A stretch of 52,434 bases of DNA, taken from contig JAHEEG010000001.1 in the NCBI GenBank assembly GCA_024640825.1, positions 34,933-87,366 of the forward strand, given 5' to 3'. Below the pieces are notes generated by a model. The model was not told the DNA's origin, made no database searches, and worked only from the letters and a program-made list of their open reading frames with translations. Made by a program: the position numbers and the translations under genes. Below are positions 16,480-24,323 of the stretch, one piece after another. The first letter of the stretch is position 1. Every line of letters starts with the position of its first letter. This DNA is from Gammaproteobacteria bacterium. Its GTDB lineage: Bacteria > Pseudomonadota > Gammaproteobacteria > Pseudomonadales > Azotimanducaceae.

Positions 16480-18249
16480 TTGAGTCCAGACGCGTGGATA
16501 ACGGTTTCGATCGTCATCGGCACCATGGGCGTGCTGATCGGCACGCGTCTCGCGCCCGACCTCGTCCTCGTGGGTTCCCTGACACTGCTCATGGTCTCTG
16601 GGGCACTAACGCCCGCAGAGGCGCTGACAGGATTGAGCAATCCGGCTCTCGCCACCGTGGCGGTGCTGTATGTAGTCGCAGCCGGCCTGACTGAAACCGG
16701 CGGCATCCATGCCGTCGGCACGCGCCTGCTGGGGCGACCGCGCTCCATCACCTCGGCGCAGTTTCGGCTGATGCTGCCTGTTACCGGGCTGAGCGGTTTC
16801 CTCAACAACACCCCGGTCGTTGCGATGCTCGTGCCTTTCATCGAGCAATGGGCGCGGCGGCTGCGCATGCCCGTCTCCAGGCTGATGATCCCGCTCAGCT
16901 ACGCGGCCATTCTGGGCGGGTGCCTGACGGCCATCGGCACGAGCACCAACCTCATCATTTACGGTCTGATAGAAAGCACCACGGACTTCGGCAGGATGGG
17001 CTTCTTTGAGATCGGCAAGCTGGGGCTGCCGGTCGTCGGCGCAGGGGTTGCATTCGTTCTGGCCACCGGCTGGTGGCTGCTTCCGGATCGCAAGCCGCCA
17101 TTACGCCAGCCGGAGAAATCCAGAGAGTACACGCTGGAAATGCTCCTCGAAGCGGACAGCCCGCTGGTTGGCAAGAACGTGGAAGAGGCGGGCCTGCGCA
17201 ACCTACCTGACGCCTATCTGGCGGAGATAGAGCGGGACAACATGATCCTGCCCGCAGTGTCGCCTACCGTACGACTGCAGCAGGGCGATCGTCTGCTGTT
17301 TGTCGGCGTCGTCGAGTCCATGGTGGACCTGCTGCGCGTTCGGGGACTGGTGCCGGCGCCAGACCAGCTGTTCAAGCTCGGCGCCCCACGCGCTCAGAGA
17401 CGGATCTTCGAGGTGGTGATCTCGCCCAGCTGTCCCATCGCAGGAGGCAGCATCCGCGACGGTCGCTTCCGTACCCGCTACGATGCCGTGGTAATTGCCG
17501 CGGCTCGCAACGGTGAGCGGATCAAAGGCAAGATCGGCGAAATCGAGATTCGTCCTGGCGATACGCTGCTGCTGGAATCACGGCCCTCCTTCCTGGAACG
17601 ACAGCGCAACTCCAGGGATTTTCTGCTGGTGAGCGAGGTTCAGGACGCAACGCTGCCCCGACACGACCGGGCCTGGCTGTCACTGGCGATTCTGGCATTC
17701 ATGGTGACCACGGCTGCGCTGGGAATCCTCAGCATGCTCGAGGCTGCGCTGATCGCCGCGGCACTGATGGTGGGGACGCGCTGCGTCAGCGTAAGCGCCG
17801 CACGCAGCTTTGTAGACTGGTCCGTGGTGACAGCCATCGGGGCGTCCCTCGGCATCGGCCAGGCCCTGTACGTAACCGGCGCCGCCTCGGCCATCGCCGA
17901 AGCCTGGATCGCTCTTGCCGGCGACAGCCCCTGGCTGGGGTTGATCGCCGTCTATCTGATAACAAGCCTATTCACCGAGATCATCACCAACAACGCCGCC
18001 GCCGTTCTGGTGTTCCCCATCGCTCAGGCCACCGCGGCAGGCCTCGACGTCAGCCTGTGGCCTTTTGCCGCGGTGGTCATGATCGCGGCGTCCGCCAGCT
18101 TCGCAACACCCATCGGCTACCAGACCAACATGATGGTTTATGGCCCCGGCGGTTATCGCTTTACCGATTATCTTCGCATCGGCATCCCAATGAATCTGCT
18201 GATTGGCGTGGTGGCCGTCACACTTGCCCCCCTGATATGGCCATTTTGA
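16480..18249 (+). CDS. SLC13/DASS-like permease with two TrkA_C (RCK_C) domains
   Basis: 589 aa inner-membrane transporter. N-terminal helices include LVLVGSLTLLMVSG and the signature LSGFLNNTPVVAMLVPF; the pair GGCLTAIGTSTNLIIYGL is the first substrate/Na loop. The middle (about residues 205-390) holds two cytosolic TrkA_C domains (VGKNVEEAGLRNLPDAYLAEIERD; QQGDRLLFVGVVESMVDLL; GDTLLLESRP). The C-terminal half repeats the membrane fold, with TEIITNNAAAVLVFPIA and SASFATPIGYQTNMMVYGPGGY. The start is TTG at 16480, the only one compatible with the N-terminal helix. Relatives move di/tricarboxylates, sulfate or other anions; substrate unknown. Its position right after the F420 genes may be incidental or may supply a precursor. 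Confidence 0.88.
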   Translation: MSPDAWITVSIVIGTMGVLIGTRLAPDLVLVGSLTLLMVSGALTPAEALTGLSNPALATVAVLYVVAAGLTETGGIHAVGTRLLGRPRSITSAQFRLMLPVTGLSGFLNNTPVVAMLVPFIEQWARRLRMPVSRLMIPLSYAAILGGCLTAIGTSTNLIIYGLIESTTDFGRMGFFEIGKLGLPVVGAGVAFVLATGWWLLPDRKPPLRQPEKSREYTLEMLLEADSPLVGKNVEEAGLRNLPDAYLAEIERDNMILPAVSPTVRLQQGDRLLFVGVVESMVDLLRVRGLVPAPDQLFKLGAPRAQRRIFEVVISPSCPIAGGSIRDGRFRTRYDAVVIAAARNGERIKGKIGEIEIRPGDTLLLESRPSFLERQRNSRDFLLVSEVQDATLPRHDRAWLSLAILAFMVTTAALGILSMLEAALIAAALMVGTRCVSVSAARSFVDWSVVTAIGASLGIGQALYVTGAASAIAEAWIALAGDSPWLGLIAVYLITSLFTEIITNNAAAVLVFPIAQATAAGLDVSLWPFAAVVMIAASASFATPIGYQTNMMVYGPGGYRFTDYLRIGIPMNLLIGVVAVTLAPLIWPF

Positions 18250-18385
18250 GGCGGATGCAGCTACGGACGTCGTCGCGGATGCAATTACAGATACGGTCCG
18301 GGATTCCATCCGGGATTCCATCCTGGATTTTGCACCGTCACTGAAGCAGCATCCAAGCTCAACGCCGCTGGAAGCGAACGACCTT
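18250..18385 (+). repeat. Spacer with 2 x 12-bp tandem repeat
   Basis: The spacer between the permease and the enolase-superfamily gene contains two exact copies of GGGATTCCATCC (18300-18311, 18312-18323) after a looser repeat (GCGGATGCAGCTACGGAC / GCGGATGCAATTACAGAT). The frame of the downstream gene is open back to 18236 and would encode a regular acidic helix (ADAATDVVADAITDTV...), but it has no usable start codon. Confidence 0.6.
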
Positions 18386-19474
18386 ATGATCATCCGCGAG
18401 TTGCGAACCCACCTGCTGTCCGTTCCCTGGCCCGAGCTACCTCGGTTTGCCGCTGTAGTACCCGAATTTCAGGATCTGCTCATCGTCGAGGTGCTGACCG
18501 ATTCAGGCCTGGTGGGCATGGGCTACCTGCAGCCGCTCGCCGGCGGGCTGCGGACTCTGGAAAGCTGTATTCACGAGATGCTGAAACCACTTCTGCTGGG
18601 CGAAGACGCGAGCGCCGTCACCGCGCTGTGGCAGCGAATGTGGGATGCTACCTACATACAGGGACGGATGGGCCTGTCGGTGATGGCGCTGTCCGCGATC
18701 GATATAGCGCTTTGGGATCTGGCTGGCAAGGCGGCAAACCTGCCGCTATACAAACTCTGGGGCGGCATGAATCGATCAATGCCCATCTACGGCAGCGGCT
18801 GCTATCGGGGCCTCGGCGGCGACGGCATGGCAGAGAAAGCGCTGCGCTACCGGGATCGCGGATTTACCGCCATCAAGATGCAGGTGGCGCATATGCAGAA
18901 TCCCAGCCAGGACGTTGAAAACGTCGCCAGGGTGAGAGACGCCTTGGGGTCGGGCCCGGAAATCATGGTGGACGTCAACCAGGGCTGGACGGCAGATCAG
19001 GCCATCCGAACAGGCAAGCGCATCGAGCAATTCGATCTGTGCTGGCTGGAAGAGCCGGTGCGAGCCGACGACTTTGCCGGTTACGCGCGGGTGGCACGCG
19101 CGCTGACCATTCCCGTCGTCGGTGGAGAGAACCACTTCGGCCGGACTGATTTGCGCCCTTTCTTCGAGGATCCGTGCATTCCCATTCTTCAGCCCGACGT
19201 GATGCGGGGCGGCCTGACCGAGCTCCGGCGCATCGCGACGGTCGCCGATACCTGGGGGATCTGCATCGCGCCGCATCTGTTTCACGAGTTGATGACACAC
19301 CTAGTGGCGAGCATTCCGAACCCCAGCTGGCTTGAGTACATGGGGTGGCACGACGAATTATGGGAGCAGCCCGCCATGCCGGAAAACGGCTTCATCCGTG
19401 CTCCGGAGCGCCCCGGTCACGGCTTAGCGTTCCGACCGGAGATCTTCAACGAGTTCCCTTATCGGCCATCCTGA
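18386..19474 (+). CDS. Mandelate racemase/muconate lactonizing enzyme family protein
   Basis: 362 aa enolase-superfamily enzyme, abstracting the proton alpha to a carboxylate with Mg2+. The N-terminal capping domain (about 1-120) is followed by the barrel. Active-site residues seen: K164-M-Q166 on strand 2, metal ligands D196 (MVDVNQG), E222/E223 (WLEEP) and E248 (GGENH), and an Asp271-His297 pair (QPDVMRGG; IAPHLF) placed like the Asp-His dyad of mandelate racemase. This points to the MR subgroup; Q166 instead of K/R in the KxK motif is variable in this subgroup. Likely an acid-sugar dehydratase or racemase, but the substrate cannot be named. It follows the permease by 136 bp on the same strand, suggesting uptake plus catabolism of a carboxylate. 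Confidence 0.87.
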   Translation: MIIRELRTHLLSVPWPELPRFAAVVPEFQDLLIVEVLTDSGLVGMGYLQPLAGGLRTLESCIHEMLKPLLLGEDASAVTALWQRMWDATYIQGRMGLSVMALSAIDIALWDLAGKAANLPLYKLWGGMNRSMPIYGSGCYRGLGGDGMAEKALRYRDRGFTAIKMQVAHMQNPSQDVENVARVRDALGSGPEIMVDVNQGWTADQAIRTGKRIEQFDLCWLEEPVRADDFAGYARVARALTIPVVGGENHFGRTDLRPFFEDPCIPILQPDVMRGGLTELRRIATVADTWGICIAPHLFHELMTHLVASIPNPSWLEYMGWHDELWEQPAMPENGFIRAPERPGHGLAFRPEIFNEFPYRPS

Positions 19475-19504
19475 ACAGACACCGCAGGCGCTGCGGAAGC
19501 CTCA

Positions 19505-20191
19505 TCAAGCAGCGCGGTCCTGCCCGTCCACGTGACCAGCACTCCGAGCGGCAGGCAGCGTACGCTCTTGAAGATTTCTTACCAGCATCAGGGGCAGCGC
19601 AAGCTGTTCGGCCAGATTCTCCAGGTACACTCTGCCCGCAGGGCAGGATGTGTCGATAGCGAGCAGCGAAGCCGCGTAGACTTCAAGGCTGATCGTCAGA
19701 TCTGTACACTGCTCAACCAGCGCTTCTACCCTGGCTGGATGGCGAAGCTCGTCCAAAATCAGACTTTTTTCGTGGTCGCGAAGATCAAGCTCCGTAAGCC
19801 TGCGAAATATTCGCGTCTGCTCCTCCTCGCTGATGTGGCCATCCGCCATTGCAGCCGTGATCATGGCGCGAATCAGCAGCAAACCGCGGGAGTCCTGAGC
19901 GGGGCCGACGCCCGGCGACGCGGTCAGACGCACCCGCTGATCATCCAAACCGTTACGAGCGGGGCCGTCACTAGAGTACGTGAGCGTTTTCGACGCCTGG
20001 TAACCGCGGTACGCCTTCCACGCGAGCCCGCCAACCGCCGCGAGACCACCCACCTTGAGCAGAGTCCCCGCGTGTTTACGGCCCTTTCCACTCAGGAACG
20101 CGCCGGATACCGCGCCACCCACCACGCCGCCTGCGAGGCTGGATACGACCCCGCTGCCGACCAGACCCTGGACTATTTTGTTTAGATCCAT
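19505..20191 (-). CDS. DUF533 (YebE-like, TerB-fold) inner-membrane protein
   Basis: 228 aa. The N-terminus MDLNKIVQGLVGSGVVSSLAGGVVGGAVSGAFLSGKGRKHAGTLL is the Gly-rich start typical of DUF533 proteins, followed by one membrane helix (VGGLAAVGGLAWKAYRGYQ). The C-terminal half is a TerB-like helical domain (LLIRAMITAAMADGHISEEEQTRIFRRL, then LVEQCTDLTISLEVYAASLLAIDTSCPAGRVYLENLAEQLALP). The start at 20191 fits this pattern better than the ATG at 20224. Function of the family is unknown (E. coli YebE is envelope-stress induced). It is divergent from the HPF-like gene across 262 bp. Confidence 0.85.
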   Translation of the reverse strand: MDLNKIVQGLVGSGVVSSLAGGVVGGAVSGAFLSGKGRKHAGTLLKVGGLAAVGGLAWKAYRGYQASKTLTYSSDGPARNGLDDQRVRLTASPGVGPAQDSRGLLLIRAMITAAMADGHISEEEQTRIFRRLTELDLRDHEKSLILDELRHPARVEALVEQCTDLTISLEVYAASLLAIDTSCPAGRVYLENLAEQLALPLMLVRNLQERTLPAARSAGHVDGQDRAA

Positions 20192-20453
20192 GTTTGCCTG
20201 CCTTCTGCACTCAACGCCCGACACTATGCTTCAGGCCATCCTTTGAAAAAAACTGTTCCTTGCTGATACTCGCTTCGATAAATCCGAGGAAACGAGTCGA
20301 ACAGACGTCAGCCAGACGCCACCGCAGCGTCGGACGTGTGCGCGCCTGTTTCGAGCGGACTTCGACTCAGCCGAAGCCATCAGCCGGATATTTCTGCTTG
20401 TTTGCTGAGCATCGCATCGTAAGGTACGTGCATTCATCAACTGAAGCTTCACC

Positions 20454-20783
20454 ATGGCAATTCGCTTTGATTTAGATCCGGAACTGCAAACTCGATGGCT
20501 GCCAATCCTGGAACGGCAGGTTGGCCTGACCCTTGCCCCCCTCGCGGGAAGCCTGAAAAGCGCCAACATCAAATTCTCTGCGTTCCGGGCGGCGGCAGAT
20601 GGAGAAATACGCTACCTCTGCAAGTTAGAAGGTCGCGGAGAAGATGGTTCGCATCTCCAGCTTGAAACCCGCCACCGCGACGGACAGACTGCCATCAACG
20701 ACACAACTGCACGGGCCCGCCGGGCGATTGCTCGAAGCCTGCAGCACAAAGCGTCAGGAAGGCTACGAACGGCAACTAACTGA
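20454..20783 (+). CDS. HPF/RaiA-like ribosome-associated protein (divergent)
   Basis: 109 aa, the length of short HPF/RaiA proteins. It shows the family layout: an N-terminal strand and helix (DLDPELQTRWLPILERQVGLTLAPLAGSL), strands (SANIKFSAFR; RYLCKLEGRGEDGSHLQLETRHRDG), then a C-terminal helix (AINDTTARARRAIARSLQH). Short HPFs sit in the decoding centre and promote inactive ribosomes in stationary phase. Identity to well-known members looks low and rpoN is absent nearby, so this is a fold-level assignment. Its last 8 bp overlap the end of the convergent LysR gene. Confidence 0.6.
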   Translation: MAIRFDLDPELQTRWLPILERQVGLTLAPLAGSLKSANIKFSAFRAAADGEIRYLCKLEGRGEDGSHLQLETRHRDGQTAINDTTARARRAIARSLQHKASGRLRTATN

Positions 20784-21675
20784 AAAGTCTGGCGCGCGCA
20801 GATTCGGTTATCTTAACTACGGCGGGATGCTTGAGCTTGCGCTCCGGGGAGATGGCAAAAAAGGACTCTTTTATCTCAGCGGTCGTTCCGATGCTCCGCG
20901 CGTGATACATGTCTTCGATCTGAGCGGATATTGCGCTCGGGGCCGGAAATATCCCAATGCCGGCTTCCCCAAACGCCTTCAACAGCGCGCTGTCGGCAAA
21001 CTCGGCGACAATCCGCGGTGCGACGCCGACGCTGTCGAACCATTCATCAAGACTTCGCCGAAGAGCGCTGGTGTTCACGGGCATCAGCATAGGCGCCTGA
21101 TCAAGGGACTGAGGGAAATTCCGCGCGTACCGGGCTGCAAGGCGCTTCTGAACAAAAAAGGAAATCTCGCTTTCGCCGAGGGCATGGTTGTAAGCCTTGA
21201 CGTTAAGCCCGGTGGGAATTGACCGATCCGACAGCACCAGGTCGAGCCGGTGTACCGCCAGATCTCCCAGCAGCTTTTCCAGATCGCCTTCCCAGCAGAG
21301 GATCCGGATTGGATCTTCGATCTGCAGAGCAGGTTCCAGAATTCGATAAGCGATGAGCTTGGCGATCGAACTCACTATCCCGACATTGAGCGATACCGGG
21401 CTTCCAGGCTGCTTGCCGCGAATCCGCTGCGTTAACTCTGCCCCCAGCGAGAAGATCTCATCCGCGTACTCATTGACCAGCTGACCTGCATCTGTCAGCA
21501 CTAGCCCCCGCCCCACCCGCTGGAACAGCGCCTCACCGACAGACTCTTCAAGCAGCTTCAACTGGCCGCTAATGGTTTGAGGCGTTAGGTGCAGCACTTC
21601 GGAAGCCCGAGCGATGCTGCCCTCGCGGGCGACCGTCCAGAAGTACAAGAGATGGTTGTAGTTCAAATGGCGCAC
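20776..21675 (-). CDS. LysR-family regulator, NhaR-like
   Basis: 299 aa. The N-terminal winged helix-turn-helix MRHLNYNHLLYFWTVAREGSIARASEVLHLTPQTISGQLKLLEE is close in sequence to NhaR, the activator of Na+/H+ antiporter genes; the rest is the LysR effector domain (VNTSALRRSLDEWFDSVGVAPRIVAEFADSALLKAFGEAGIGIFPAPSAI is the NhaR-like stretch). No nhaA is in the window. It is divergent from yccA across 258 bp containing a LysR-sized palindrome, so autoregulation or control of the yccA-purKE-sbtAB operon is possible. An NhaR-type response to Na+ would suit a marine host (inference). Confidence 0.88.
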   Translation of the reverse strand: MRHLNYNHLLYFWTVAREGSIARASEVLHLTPQTISGQLKLLEESVGEALFQRVGRGLVLTDAGQLVNEYADEIFSLGAELTQRIRGKQPGSPVSLNVGIVSSIAKLIAYRILEPALQIEDPIRILCWEGDLEKLLGDLAVHRLDLVLSDRSIPTGLNVKAYNHALGESEISFFVQKRLAARYARNFPQSLDQAPMLMPVNTSALRRSLDEWFDSVGVAPRIVAEFADSALLKAFGEAGIGIFPAPSAISAQIEDMYHARSIGTTAEIKESFFAISPERKLKHPAVVKITESARARLFS

Positions 21676-21825
21676 CCGGGCCTCCCTCGTAATCCATTCT
21701 TCACGGCGGTCTCCAATCAGCTGAGTTCCAAAGCCGCTGTGCGGGAAAGTTGCTTCTCAGCGAAGTCTGCCTCCAGAAATTACTCAGGGGCAACCGAATC
21801 ATCTTAATCAAAAGCTCGGATTTTA

Positions 21826-21842
21826 CGAATACATATTATTCG
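21826..21842. promoter_or_regulatory. Palindrome CGAATA-N5-TATTCG, possible LysR operator
   Basis: A perfect 6-bp inverted repeat with a 5-bp spacer sits in the A/T-rich region between the divergent NhaR-like gene and yccA. Its size and interrupted dyad are compatible with a LysR-type site, and its position could control both genes. Binding is inferred only. Confidence 0.4.
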
Positions 21843-21933
21843 GAAAAAGCTTCCTGTTAACACAAAAAGAACGACTTGTTCGATATGCCAATAACTGTAG
21901 GGTGAGGCCCTGTTCCAACTAGAGCAATACATC

Positions 21934-22668
21934 ATGGCAGACTCGAAATACCAGAATGTTTCGACGGCACAAGTTCAGGCGGCGCGGGCAGACGCTGCCG
22001 TTCTTGCGCGACCGGGCGCACAATCCGCGACGCCGGAACTGGCCGGAAACGCGGTACTTCGCAATACCTACCGATTGCTGTCAATGACCCTGGCATTCAG
22101 CGCAATCATCGCAGCCACAACGGCTTCACTGCAGCTGCCAGCGCCTGGCATTCTGCTAACGCTTGGCGGCTACTTTGGCCTGCTGTTTCTCACTTCGCAC
22201 CTCAGAAACAGCGTCTGGGGCCTGGCGTCCGTGTTCGCACTGACCGGCTTCATGGGCTACACCCTCGGGCCGTTACTGAACGCTTATCTGGGCCTGGCAA
22301 ACGGGACAGCACTCATCGGCTCGGCATTGGCCGTAACCGGCTTCACTTTCCTCGGCCTTTCCGCGTACGCCCGCTCGAGCAGGGCCCCAAACATGCTCCA
22401 GTTCAGCACGTTTTTATTCGTCGGTGTCCTCACCGCCTTCGGCCTTGGTCTGGCTGCCATATTCTTCGAGCTTCCCGCCCTGTCATTGGCAGTGTCGGGA
22501 ATCTTCGTCCTCCTCATGAGCGGGCTGATCATGTACGAGACGCAGAACATCATCAGCGGCGGCGAGACCAACTACATCATGGCCACCGTGACGCTGTTTG
22601 TCGCGATCTACAATCTGTTCGCAAGCCTGCTGCACCTGCTGGGCTTCTTCGGCGGCGAGGACGGCTGA
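21934..22668 (+). CDS. yccA: Bax inhibitor-1/YccA family membrane protein
   Basis: 244 aa with seven predicted membrane segments after a 45-residue soluble N-terminus. Family motifs are VLRNTYRLLSMTLAFSAIIA, GFMGYTLGPLLNAYL, LGLSAYARSS, MYETQNIISGGETNYIMATVTLFVAIYNLFASLLHLLGFFGG. The C-terminal YNLFxSLLxLLG with acidic residues is the BI-1 hallmark. E. coli YccA is a substrate and modulator of the FtsH protease; some BI-1 proteins leak Ca2+. It leads the run yccA-purK-purE-sbtA-sbtB: purK starts one base after its stop codon. Confidence 0.93.
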   Translation: MADSKYQNVSTAQVQAARADAAVLARPGAQSATPELAGNAVLRNTYRLLSMTLAFSAIIAATTASLQLPAPGILLTLGGYFGLLFLTSHLRNSVWGLASVFALTGFMGYTLGPLLNAYLGLANGTALIGSALAVTGFTFLGLSAYARSSRAPNMLQFSTFLFVGVLTAFGLGLAAIFFELPALSLAVSGIFVLLMSGLIMYETQNIISGGETNYIMATVTLFVAIYNLFASLLHLLGFFGGEDG

Positions 22669-22669
22669 C

Positions 22670-23827
22670 GTGCCCCTGCGCGTAGGAATTCTCGGCGGCG
22701 GTCAGCTGGGGCGCTACCTTTGCCAGGCGGCAAGAAAGCTGCACATGGAGACCATCGTCCTCACTTCCGATCCCGAGAGCCCGGCATCCCACACCGCTGA
22801 CCGTCTGGTGATCGGCAGCCTGGACAGTGTAGATGCCGCTACGCGGCTCACAGCTGCCAGCGACGTCATCACCTTCGAGATTGAATCCATCGGGCCAGAG
22901 GTTCTGCTTTCTCTGGCCGACGCGGAAAGGCGGGGCAAGGTACGAGTTGCTCCTGGTGTGAGCGTTCTGCAGAAGCTGCAGAACAAAGCGCTGCAGAAAA
23001 AGTGGCTCGTCCGCAGCGGCCTGCCTACGCTGCCATTTCGGGCTCTGCCTGCAACCTTTCCGAGACCGGAACGCCTGACCCGGAAATTTGGACTGCCTCT
23101 GGTGCAGAAAGCTCAGCTGGGAGGCTACGATGGACGAGGGGTGCAGATCTTAAAGACCGAGGAGGATATGCGGAATTTCTGGCCGGTCCCCAGCGTTGTG
23201 GAACACTATCTACCAAATGCCCGGGAAATTGCCGTGCTGGTTGCTCGCGGCCATGACGGCAGCCTGATGGCGTACCCGCCGGTCAGCATGACCTTCGATC
23301 CTGTGCAGAACGTGCTGCTGGAAGTTACGTCCCCGGCGGACGTCAGCACCGGCATCGCAAAACGAGCTGAGGCAATAGCCACATACGCGGTGGAGCGTCT
23401 CGGCGGTGTCGGGCTGTTTGCAGTGGAACTGTTTCTGAGCGCAGAGCAGACGCTGTTCATCAACGAGATCTCACCCCGGGTCCACAACGCCGGTCACCAT
23501 ACCCTCGAATCCTGCCCGACGTCGCAGTTCGAACAGCATATCCGTGCCATCGCCGGATTGCCCCTGGGTCAGGTCACACAAGCAAGACCAGCCATCATGC
23601 GCAACCTTCTGGGCGCCACAGCGGCATCGCAAACGGAGCCCAAGCTGAATGCCGACCCGGGCGCGCGCGCTGAAAACGTCTTCGTTCACTGGTACGGTAA
23701 ACGCGAACCACGACCGGGACGAAAAATGGGGCATATCACCTGCTTGCAGGACGAACCCGGAACGGCGAGGACCCTGCTGAACGCGACCATCGAAACTCTG
23801 GCTCCACAGCTGGCTATCGCTTCCTGA
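22670..23827 (+). CDS. purK: 5-(carboxyamino)imidazole ribonucleotide synthase PurK
   Basis: 385 aa ATP-grasp enzyme of purine synthesis: AIR + ATP + bicarbonate gives N5-CAIR. Motifs: VGILGGGQLGRYLCQAA, ITFEIESIGPEVL, KLQNKALQKKWLVRSGLPTLPF, LVQKAQLGGYDGRGVQIL (ATP-binding glycine loop), VGLFAVELFLSAEQTLFINEISPRVHNAGHHTLESCPTSQFEQHIRAIAGLPLG and GHITCL at the end. The start is GTG at 22670, one base after yccA; the ATG further in would cut the first strand. Its TGA overlaps the purE ATG. It uses bicarbonate directly, which makes the sbtA neighbour meaningful. Confidence 0.96.
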   Translation: MPLRVGILGGGQLGRYLCQAARKLHMETIVLTSDPESPASHTADRLVIGSLDSVDAATRLTAASDVITFEIESIGPEVLLSLADAERRGKVRVAPGVSVLQKLQNKALQKKWLVRSGLPTLPFRALPATFPRPERLTRKFGLPLVQKAQLGGYDGRGVQILKTEEDMRNFWPVPSVVEHYLPNAREIAVLVARGHDGSLMAYPPVSMTFDPVQNVLLEVTSPADVSTGIAKRAEAIATYAVERLGGVGLFAVELFLSAEQTLFINEISPRVHNAGHHTLESCPTSQFEQHIRAIAGLPLGQVTQARPAIMRNLLGATAASQTEPKLNADPGARAENVFVHWYGKREPRPGRKMGHITCLQDEPGTARTLLNATIETLAPQLAIAS

Positions 23828-24318
23828 TGTCCGCTCGCGTGGGCATCATCATGGGCAGCGACTCAGACCTGCCGGTCATGGAAAAAGCTGCAACCGCGCT
23901 TTCCGAACTGCAAGTCGAATACGAGCTAACCATTGTCAGCGCCCACCGCACCCCTGACCGGCTGTTCAGCTACGCGCGGGAAGCTGAATCACGTGGGTTC
24001 GGCGTCATTATTGCCGGGGCTGGGGGTGCAGCCCATCTTCCCGGCATGGTAGCCGCGCTCAGCGTCATTCCAGTGGTTGGCGTCCCCATCAGCGCAACAA
24101 AACTCAACGGACAAGATGCTCTGCTGTCCATCGTGCAGATGCCCGCCGGCGTCCCTGTGGCCACAGTGGCTATAGACAACGGCGCCAACGCCGGATTGCT
24201 GGCGGCGCAGATGCTCGGCATAGGCAACCCGGGGCTGCGCGAGCGCCTGAAGGCCCACCGGGCCAACCTCGAACAGCAGGTTATGGCAAAGGTTGAGCGC
24301 GTCACGCGAAGCGGTTAG
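23827..24318 (+). CDS. purE: N5-CAIR mutase PurE
   Basis: 163 aa, class I PurE; moves the carboxyl group of N5-CAIR to C4 to give CAIR. Motifs: VGIIMGSDSDLPVMEKAATAL (phosphate-binding loop), VSAHRTPDRLFSYA (catalytic His region), IIAGAGGAAHLPGMVAALSVIPVVGVPI and LLSIVQMPAGVPVATVAIDNGANAGLLAAQML. It is translationally coupled to purK by a one-base overlap and is followed after 5 bp by the TTG start of sbtA. Confidence 0.97.
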   Translation: MSARVGIIMGSDSDLPVMEKAATALSELQVEYELTIVSAHRTPDRLFSYAREAESRGFGVIIAGAGGAAHLPGMVAALSVIPVVGVPISATKLNGQDALLSIVQMPAGVPVATVAIDNGANAGLLAAQMLGIGNPGLRERLKAHRANLEQQVMAKVERVTRSG

Positions 24319-24323
24319 GCCGG

